Of a stretch of DNA of 57,281 bases, positions 51,578 through 57,281 are shown one piece after another (the first letter of the stretch is position 1; every line of letters begins with the position of its first letter). Position numbers and translations under genes: made by a program. The notes beneath the pieces were generated by a model. The model was given only the letters and a program-made list of their open reading frames with translations. It had not been told where the DNA came from and made no database searches. Source of the DNA: Fimadaptatus sp948467645 (GTDB lineage Bacteria > Bacillota > Clostridia > Christensenellales > Aristaeellaceae); NCBI GenBank assembly GCA_948467645.1, contig CAOKFD010000009.1, forward strand, positions 1 through 57,281, in the 5' to 3' direction.

Positions 51578-53212
51578 ATGAACAAGAAGAGGATATCTGC
51601 TTTGGCTCTGGCTCTGGGCATGGCTATCGGCAGTTCCGCCGCGATGGCCGCCCCGGAAAGCATGATCGACTTTTCCAACCTTGCCTTCAACGACGATACC
51701 AGCCCCATTGAGTTCAGCCTGTATCTGGACTACGACTGGTACGCTGTGGATACGTGGGGCAAGGACGAAGTGTCCCAGTACATCACCGAGACAACCGGCG
51801 TATCTTTCGACGCCTACAAGTCCTCCGACCGTTCCGAATTGGGCGTGCTGCTGGCCGCCGACGATCTGCCCGACGTAATATTCACGGACAATCTGGTGCA
51901 GCGCTTCGAGGATTCGGACGTATGCTATCCCTGGGACGAGCTGATAGAGCAGTACGACCCCAACTTCTACACCAACGCCCACGTGGGCGAGCTGGAAATA
52001 CTTAACAACACCGCCGCCGACGGCCACATCTACACGTTCAAGACCCACTTCCATTATTGGAAGGATCCGCTGGACTATCCGAGCTACGGCGACGCCGGTC
52101 TGTACGTGCGCGAGGACGTGCTCAAGCAGCTGGGCATGACCACTGCGGACATCGATTCGATAGAGAAGCTGATTGAAGTGTTCGACATGGTCAACGAAAA
52201 GAAGGCCGAGCTGGGCATAGACGTCATATACAACCCGCATCCCACCTGGAACAACGCCATTTCCACGTACATGGGCTGCAAATCCGGCACATGGATCGAC
52301 AATGACGGCAACGCCCACACCAAGTGGTCCGATCCGGCGCAGAAGGATTATCTGCTGCTCATGAACAAGCTCTACACCAAGGGCTATCTGTACAAGGACG
52401 CTTACGCGGTCAACCCCGAAAACTTCTTCACGCTGAACCGCTCGGGAACCGTATTCAGCGCCTCCTACAACACCGGACTTGCGAGCGAGACCAACAAGAT
52501 CTTCTTTGAAAACGGAATGCCCGAAAAGGAATTCAACAGCATAAAGGAGATAACCTACGGCGGCGAGCACAAGCGCGTCACATATGACAACGGCATCGGC
52601 TGGTCGTCCTGCTTCATTTCCCGGAGCTGCGACAACCCCGAGCGCGCCATCAAGATCATGGAATTCTTCAAGTCCCCGCAGGGCGACGCTCTGACTCAGT
52701 GGGGCATAGAGGGCCTGCACTACACCCGCGATGAAGAAGGCCATGTAATCAATACCCAGTACTACTATGACAAGCTGGCCGAGGACTCCGCCTCCATGGG
52801 CATAGGCCCGTGGTACCTACAGGGTTCCGGTTTGGGCGAGGGCACCAAGATCGCGTCCATGATGTCCCAGACCAACGCCACCGAGCAGCAGCTGGCATGG
52901 AGCAAGCCCCAGTACGACCTGCTCAGCTACCTCAAGACCACCTATAAGTCGGTTCCGTACTGGTACTTCGCGCGCGTGTCCTCCGACACCGACGAGTATA
53001 CCATACAGACCAAGCTCGATTCCTACTGGAAGAACACCACCACTTCCATCATAATGGCCGAATCTGCCGAGGCAGCCGAGGTTCTGTATGATGAGATGAT
53101 GCAGTACATGAACGACAACGGCCTGGGCGATCTGGAAGCCGCAATGACGGCCAACTATCAGGCGCAGCTGCCGCTGTACGCCGACTACATCGCCGAGAAT
53201 CCCATCGACTAA
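51578..53212 (+). CDS. Extracellular solute-binding protein (ABC system 4)
   Basis: A 544-residue secreted binding protein. Signal peptide MNKKRISALALALGMAIGSS, cleavage after AMA, no lipobox. Many Trp and Tyr residues (YLDYDWYAVDTWG, THFHYWKDPLDYPSYG) fit a carbohydrate cleft. The DxNGxxD loop of LplA is absent, as in system 3. First gene of an operon with a DUF4838 glycosidase-like protein and two permeases. TAAGGAGG precedes the ATG. Confidence 0.9.
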   Translation: MNKKRISALALALGMAIGSSAAMAAPESMIDFSNLAFNDDTSPIEFSLYLDYDWYAVDTWGKDEVSQYITETTGVSFDAYKSSDRSELGVLLAADDLPDVIFTDNLVQRFEDSDVCYPWDELIEQYDPNFYTNAHVGELEILNNTAADGHIYTFKTHFHYWKDPLDYPSYGDAGLYVREDVLKQLGMTTADIDSIEKLIEVFDMVNEKKAELGIDVIYNPHPTWNNAISTYMGCKSGTWIDNDGNAHTKWSDPAQKDYLLLMNKLYTKGYLYKDAYAVNPENFFTLNRSGTVFSASYNTGLASETNKIFFENGMPEKEFNSIKEITYGGEHKRVTYDNGIGWSSCFISRSCDNPERAIKIMEFFKSPQGDALTQWGIEGLHYTRDEEGHVINTQYYYDKLAEDSASMGIGPWYLQGSGLGEGTKIASMMSQTNATEQQLAWSKPQYDLLSYLKTTYKSVPYWYFARVSSDTDEYTIQTKLDSYWKNTTTSIIMAESAEAAEVLYDEMMQYMNDNGLGDLEAAMTANYQAQLPLYADYIAENPID

Positions 53213-53231
53213 GTTAAGCGGCAAACAGGTT

Positions 53232-53273
53232 TTGTGGGGATGTGGGTTCTTCCGTGGGCCTGTGTCCCCACAA
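53232..53273 (+). terminator. Hairpin after the system 4 binding protein gene
   Basis: TTGTGGGGA pairs with TCCCCACAA, followed by TTTTATT. As in system 3 it lies between the abundant binding protein and the downstream genes, which have no obvious separate promoter. Confidence 0.75.
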
Positions 53274-53313
53274 TTTTATTGGGACAAACCATAAATTCAA
53301 ATGAGGTGATCGT

Positions 53314-55041
53314 ATGATGCTTGCTGAAAATTGTAAAACCAGATACTCGGTATGGTATGACATCGAGGGCTGCACCGAACCAGAAGCGTTTGCAGCCGAG
53401 GAGCTTTCGCGCGCGCTAAGGGAGCTCACGGGCGCGAACTTTGCGCTGATTACCCTGCCTCAGCCCGAACCGGCCATAATCGTGGGCAGTCCCAACTATA
53501 TAAAGGACAAGTTCGGCATAGACCTCGCTGCCGAGGACGTGGGCAATGAAGGCTTCATCATCCGCACCGTAGGCAAGGACATCGTTATCGCGGGCGGCCG
53601 TCCGCGCGGCACGTTATACGGCGTGTATGATTTTCTTGAAAGGTTCTGCGGCTGCCGCTGGTACACGCCCACGGTAAAGAAGATGCCGTTCACGCTGAAG
53701 CTGGAAGTGCCGGACGAAATCGCCGTGCGCGAAGTGCCCGCGCTGGAATACCGCGAATCCTTCTTCTGCGGCAACGCGCTGGACGGCGAATGGTCTGCGC
53801 ACAACCGCTGCAACGGCCAGATGCCCATAATGCACGCGCATCAGGGCGGCCAGATAAAGTACTTCCCGTTCGTGCATACGTTTAACGCGCTGCTCAGCCC
53901 GGACGAGTACTTTGACGAGCACCCCGAGTACTTCTCCATGGTGGACGGCAAGCGCGTGCGCGAAAGGACCCAGTTGTGCCTGACCAATCCGGACGTCGTT
54001 GAGATCGCGACCAAGAAGGTGCGCCAGTGGATAGAGGAGCATCCCGAGGCGACCATAATTTCGGTATCGCAGAACGACTGGTACAATCCCTGCACCTGCC
54101 CCGAGTGCAGCAAGATAGACGAGGCCGAGGGCTCCCACGCGGGCAGTCTAATCGCCTTCGTAAACAAAATTGCCGAGAACATCGAAAAGGACTATCCCAA
54201 CATAGTCATAGACACGTTGGCGTACCAGTATGCGCGCACGCCGCCGCGCACGATACGCCCGCGCCCCAACGTATGCGTGCGCCTGTGCTCGATAGAGTGC
54301 TGCTTCGCACATCCGCTGGACGAGTGCGATCTGGTTATGAGCTTTGGCAACCGCATACACGGCGCGTCGTTCCAGAAGGATCTGGAGGGCTGGTCCAAGG
54401 TCTGCGACCGGCTGTACATATGGGATTACGTGGTCAACTTCCACCACTATGTAATGCCCTTCCCCAATTTCGGCGTGCTCGCGCCCAACATCCGCTACTT
54501 CATAAAGAACCATGTGCGCGGCATATTCGAGGAGGGTTCCACCTCGCAGTGGGGCAAGACCGAGTTCATAGAGCTGAAGAGCTGGGTAATAGCCAAGCTT
54601 TTGTGGAATCCGTATCAGGATACCATGGCTTTGGTCGAGGACTTCATACGCGGCTATTACGGTGCGGCGGCCGAAAAGGTGCTGGAGTACTTTAACCTGC
54701 TGCAAAGCCGGCTGGATGCTTCGCCCGAATCCCACTTCGGCATATACGATCCGCCCCGCACCGAATACCTCCGTCCCCAGGACATACAAAAGGCGTTCGA
54801 GCTGTTCCGCGAGGCGAAGGCGCTGGCCGAAAACGAGGATATACGCGAGCGCGTGTTCGAGGCCGAGCTGCCGATACGTTACTGGGCGCTGCTCAAGGCC
54901 GAAAAGACGCCCGAGCGCGAAAAGGCGATAGACGAGTTCCACAACGACCTGGTCGAGCGCAACATAATGCAGATAACCGAGAGCGTGGATCTGGACGAAT
55001 CCATAGACAGGCTGCGCGAAGGCGTCATATACAGATTCTAA
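53314..55041 (+). CDS. DUF4838 / alpha-glucuronidase-like glycosidase candidate
   Basis: A 575-residue cytosolic protein. Residues 1 to about 130 resemble the N-terminal domain found in GH67/GH84-like enzymes (AAEELSRALRELTG, GGRPRGTLYGVYDFLERFCG). The middle (DUF4838) contains HTFNALLSPDEYFDEHPEYF, LCLTNPDVVEIATKKVRQW and ISVSQNDWYNPCTCPECSKI, where clustered Cys residues may bind metal. A TIM-barrel glycosidase acting on what system 4 imports is a fair inference; the linkage is unknown. Either ATG (53314 or 53317) can serve, with GAGGTGA upstream. Confidence 0.82.
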   Translation: MMLAENCKTRYSVWYDIEGCTEPEAFAAEELSRALRELTGANFALITLPQPEPAIIVGSPNYIKDKFGIDLAAEDVGNEGFIIRTVGKDIVIAGGRPRGTLYGVYDFLERFCGCRWYTPTVKKMPFTLKLEVPDEIAVREVPALEYRESFFCGNALDGEWSAHNRCNGQMPIMHAHQGGQIKYFPFVHTFNALLSPDEYFDEHPEYFSMVDGKRVRERTQLCLTNPDVVEIATKKVRQWIEEHPEATIISVSQNDWYNPCTCPECSKIDEAEGSHAGSLIAFVNKIAENIEKDYPNIVIDTLAYQYARTPPRTIRPRPNVCVRLCSIECCFAHPLDECDLVMSFGNRIHGASFQKDLEGWSKVCDRLYIWDYVVNFHHYVMPFPNFGVLAPNIRYFIKNHVRGIFEEGSTSQWGKTEFIELKSWVIAKLLWNPYQDTMALVEDFIRGYYGAAAEKVLEYFNLLQSRLDASPESHFGIYDPPRTEYLRPQDIQKAFELFREAKALAENEDIRERVFEAELPIRYWALLKAEKTPEREKAIDEFHNDLVERNIMQITESVDLDESIDRLREGVIYRF

Positions 55042-55065
55042 ACGGCAGAATGGAGGTTGCTGAGA

Positions 55066-56034
55066 ATGCAGAACACCAACCTGACAAAGTCCGCTAAACG
55101 GCAACGCTTCTTTCTGCGCCTGAAGCAGCAGTGGACGTTGCAGGCGTTCGCGCTGCTGGGTATAGCTTTCCTGATAATATTCTCATACATACCCATGGTC
55201 GGCATAGTGCTGGCGTTCAACAACTACAAGCCCAAACTGGGTTTGGCTGGCTTTTTTACCAGTGAATGGGTGGGCTTTAAGTGGTTCAAGGAGTTTTTGA
55301 CCGACCCGCAGTTCTGGCCCATATTCCGCAACACGCTGGTTCTGAGCGTGCTGAAGCTGGCATTCTCGTTCCCGCTGCCTATAATATTCGCGCTGGCGCT
55401 AAACGAAATGCGCATGCCCCGGCTAAAGCGCATCATACAGACCGTCAGCTACCTGCCCCACTTCATTTCGTGGGTCATAGTGCAGGGCATACTGGTATCC
55501 TTCCTTAACTCCAATAACGGCGTGCTGAACGATCTGTTCAAGCAGTTCGGCTGGATAGAAGACAGCATACCCTACCTGTCCTCGCCCAGCTACTTCTGGG
55601 GCGTGGCCGTGGTAAGCGATATTTGGAAGGAAATGGGCTGGTGGACGATCATATTCCTGGCGGCCATCGCGGGCGTTGACGTAAGCATGTATGAGGCGGC
55701 CATAGTGGACGGCGCCAGCCGCATGAACCGGATCGTACACATAACGCTGCCCTCGATACGCTCCACGATAGTGGTCGTGCTTATACTGAGCCTGGGCAAC
55801 CTCCTGGGCGGCGGTCTGGGCGGCTCCAACTTCGAGCAGAGCTACCTGCTGGGCAACACAACGAACTACGCCACGTCGGAAGTGCTTCAGACGTACACGC
55901 TGGAAGTCGGTCTTACCAACGGTCGATTCTCGTTCGCGTCTGCGGTAGGTCTTATGCAGTCGCTGATATCGGTATTCCTTGTCGTGACCAGCAACTATGT
56001 GTCCGTCAAGGTTACTGAGACGGGACTGTTCTAA
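55066..56034 (+). CDS. Carbohydrate ABC transporter permease, LplB-like (system 4)
   Basis: A 322-residue MalF-like permease: MVGIVLAFNNYKPKLGLAGF near residue 45, EAA loop EAAIVDGASRMNRIVHITLP. ATG 55066 is 9 nt after GGAGG, so the TTG at 55057 is discarded. It contains an unusual Gly-rich patch (LGNLLGGGLGGSNFEQSYLL). Confidence 0.94.
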   Translation: MQNTNLTKSAKRQRFFLRLKQQWTLQAFALLGIAFLIIFSYIPMVGIVLAFNNYKPKLGLAGFFTSEWVGFKWFKEFLTDPQFWPIFRNTLVLSVLKLAFSFPLPIIFALALNEMRMPRLKRIIQTVSYLPHFISWVIVQGILVSFLNSNNGVLNDLFKQFGWIEDSIPYLSSPSYFWGVAVVSDIWKEMGWWTIIFLAAIAGVDVSMYEAAIVDGASRMNRIVHITLPSIRSTIVVVLILSLGNLLGGGLGGSNFEQSYLLGNTTNYATSEVLQTYTLEVGLTNGRFSFASAVGLMQSLISVFLVVTSNYVSVKVTETGLF

Positions 56035-56051
56035 GGGGGAGGCGGATGACT

Positions 56052-56966
56052 ATGAAGAGCAGGAATAAAATCAAGCGCACGTTAGAGGACAATGTGATAA
56101 GCACGGTCATATTCATACTTATGTCCATTGTCTTTATAGCGACGGTCTATCCGTTCTACTACTGCACGATAATATCGTTCAACGAGGGCATAAACGCCTC
56201 CATCGGCGGCATATACCTCTGGCCGCGCAGGTTCACGCTGGAAAACTACGAGCAGGTGTTTTCCAATCAGCAGCTCATGCCGGCGTTTGCGGTATCCATA
56301 CTGCGCACGGTTATCGGCACGCTTACCAGCGTGTTCTTCACCGGACTTGTGGCGTTTGCCGTGTCGCACAAAAACCTCATAGGCCGCAATCTGTATACCA
56401 ATATGATGATAGTGGCCATGTACTTCTCGGGCGGCCTTATACCCTACTTCCTGCTGATAAAGAACCTGCACCTGTACAACACGTTCTGGGTGTACATCAT
56501 TCCGGGACTGCTGGGCATATGGAACTGCATACTGATGATGAACTTCTTCCGCTCCATACCCGAGGCGCTGGAAGAATCGGCGCGCATAGACGGCGCGAAC
56601 GACCTTACGATATTCTTCCGGATAATCGTACCCGTATCCATGCCGGTTATCGCCACGATAATGCTGTTTAACGGCGTAGGCCACTGGAACGACTGGTACA
56701 CCACGGCGTTCTACACGCGCGACAAGAGCCTGCGCACAGCGTCGTTTATACTTAAGGAGCTGATAAGCAAGGCCAACCTGACCTCCATTACCGGTTCCGA
56801 CGCGGCAACGGCGGCGCGCGCCGCGGAAGCGGCGGCGCAGAACTACACCGCCGAATCGCTGCGCATGGCGACGATGATAGTGGTCGTGATTCCCATAGTA
56901 TGCGTATACCCGTTCCTGCAGAAGTACTTCGTTAAGGGCGTTATGATCGGTTCCATCAAGGGATAA
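56052..56966 (+). CDS. Carbohydrate ABC transporter permease, YtcP/LplC-like (system 4)
   Basis: A 304-residue MalG-like permease; EAA loop EESARIDGANDLTIFFRIIV and C-terminus KYFVKGVMIGSIKG. A second ATG (56052) has the better spacing from GGGGGAGG than the one at 56046. Last gene of ABC system 4. Confidence 0.94.
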   Translation: MKSRNKIKRTLEDNVISTVIFILMSIVFIATVYPFYYCTIISFNEGINASIGGIYLWPRRFTLENYEQVFSNQQLMPAFAVSILRTVIGTLTSVFFTGLVAFAVSHKNLIGRNLYTNMMIVAMYFSGGLIPYFLLIKNLHLYNTFWVYIIPGLLGIWNCILMMNFFRSIPEALEESARIDGANDLTIFFRIIVPVSMPVIATIMLFNGVGHWNDWYTTAFYTRDKSLRTASFILKELISKANLTSITGSDAATAARAAEAAAQNYTAESLRMATMIVVVIPIVCVYPFLQKYFVKGVMIGSIKG

Positions 56967-56978
56967 TGCACATTGCCC

Positions 56979-57016
56979 GCGCCTCCCTCACTCAACGTGG
57001 CGGGAGGCGCTTTTTT
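56979..57016 (+). terminator. Terminator of ABC system 4
   Basis: GCGCCTCCC / GGGAGGCGC with a 14-nt loop and six T. Confidence 0.92.
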
Positions 57017-57281
57017 GCGTACATATGCCTTTGAAAATATTTTTGCATTTGCGCGATTAACCGCGCTCAATCCGAGTATAGATATATCAGCGAGTAAAAT
57101 ACGTAACATATATAATAATGAGGGCGTTGCAAAGACCGCCGAGGCAGAGGACTTTAAGGAGCTGGCGCATCGCTTCCGGCTGGTCGCCGCGATCTAAAAG
57201 CATCACTAGAGTGTGTCTCAAGCGGGACAATCCGCAAGTTCGAGTGGATTTTGCGTCAGTTCAAGGAAGAAACCCGAAGGC
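57017..57281. other. Right-edge region, no intact gene; possible insertion-sequence end
   Basis: No frame with a binding site or known family was found. An open stretch ending EAEDFKELAHRFRLVAAI (stop at 57195) may be a relic. From 57206 the sequence CTAGAGTGTGTCTCAAGCGG looks like the beginning of a mobile element that continues outside the window. Confidence 0.35.
57206..57219 (+). repeat. 14-bp sequence also present at 20522-20535
   Basis: CTAGAGTGTGTCTC, inverted relative to the other copy. The next bases also agree approximately (CAAG here, CGAAAG there). Confidence 0.4.

Noticed and set aside
1..57281. CRISPR arrays, tRNA and rRNA genes, phage structural genes
   Set aside because: No regularly spaced repeats, no tRNA-like cloverleaf with a 3' acceptor end, no rRNA segment and no phage module were seen on reading both strands.

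Overview
The window looks like a chromosomal piece from a fairly GC-rich gut or rumen Clostridia (Bacillota), plausibly Christensenellales. The evidence is Gram-positive style A+G-rich ribosome binding sites, many consensus sigma-A promoters, intrinsic terminators, signal peptides without outer-membrane machinery, YesM/YesN-type two-component genes, LplB/YtcP-type sugar permeases, an SpoVT-like AbrB protein and a ZTP riboswitch in front of pyruvate formate-lyase. Taxonomy is inference. Both edges lie in or near mobile DNA: a cut IS256-family transposase on the left and an insertion-sequence-like end on the right. The piece may be a contig broken at repeats.

Layout. 1-0.9 kb: truncated IS256 transposase. 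1.1-2.8 and 14.7-16.4 kb: two AAA-ATPase-like/PD-(D/E)XK paralogues sharing a nearly identical 441 bp tract. 3-10 kb: sugar ABC system 1 and its YesN/YesM regulators, divergent from two FAD-dependent oxidoreductases (10.1-14.6 kb). 16.5-19.4 kb: an AT-rich accessory island with a short AbrB protein, small unknown genes, a zincin-like protein, gene relics and a dead insertion sequence. 19.5-21.8 kb: a GH172/DUF2961 enzyme and a beta-propeller-like protein. 21.8-25.3 kb: ABC system 2. 25.6-28.9 kb: pflB-pflA under a ZTP riboswitch. 29-33.7 kb: a sugar isomerase-like protein and ABC system 3. 33.8-39.5 kb: ECF S component, DUF3842, BtuF-like lipoprotein, DUF58 protein and MoxR ATPase, preceded by a secreted orphan 5'-nucleotidase C-terminal domain whose leader RNA carries an attenuator. 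39.5-46.9 kb: a GH39-like glycosidase and a sugar-acid operon (UxaA-type dehydratase, two MDR dehydrogenases, an amidohydrolase lactonase candidate) divergent from an AraC regulator. 47-51 kb: a Tp47-like secreted protein, a fused ferric-reductase-like/FMN-binding membrane protein and ApbE. 51.5-57 kb: ABC system 4 with a DUF4838 glycosidase-like protein.

How it fits together. Most of the window is a carbohydrate-scavenging archipelago. Four solute-binding-protein/two-permease sets, none with its own ATPase, import oligosaccharides or glycosides (presumably powered by a shared MsmK-type ATPase elsewhere). Local hydrolases and oxidoreductases release or oxidise sugars, the oxidative branch converts a sugar to a 2-keto-3-deoxy acid, and pyruvate formate-lyase handles fermentation and formate supply for folate, with Z-nucleotide sensing linking it to one-carbon status.

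The three places I consider most likely to hold something under-described are the Tp47-like/flavinylated reductase/ApbE module, the MoxR-DUF58-lipoprotein-DUF3842-ECF operon with its upstream 5'-nucleotidase-like gene and structured leader, and the pair of FAD oxidoreductases with flanking beta-sandwich-like regions.
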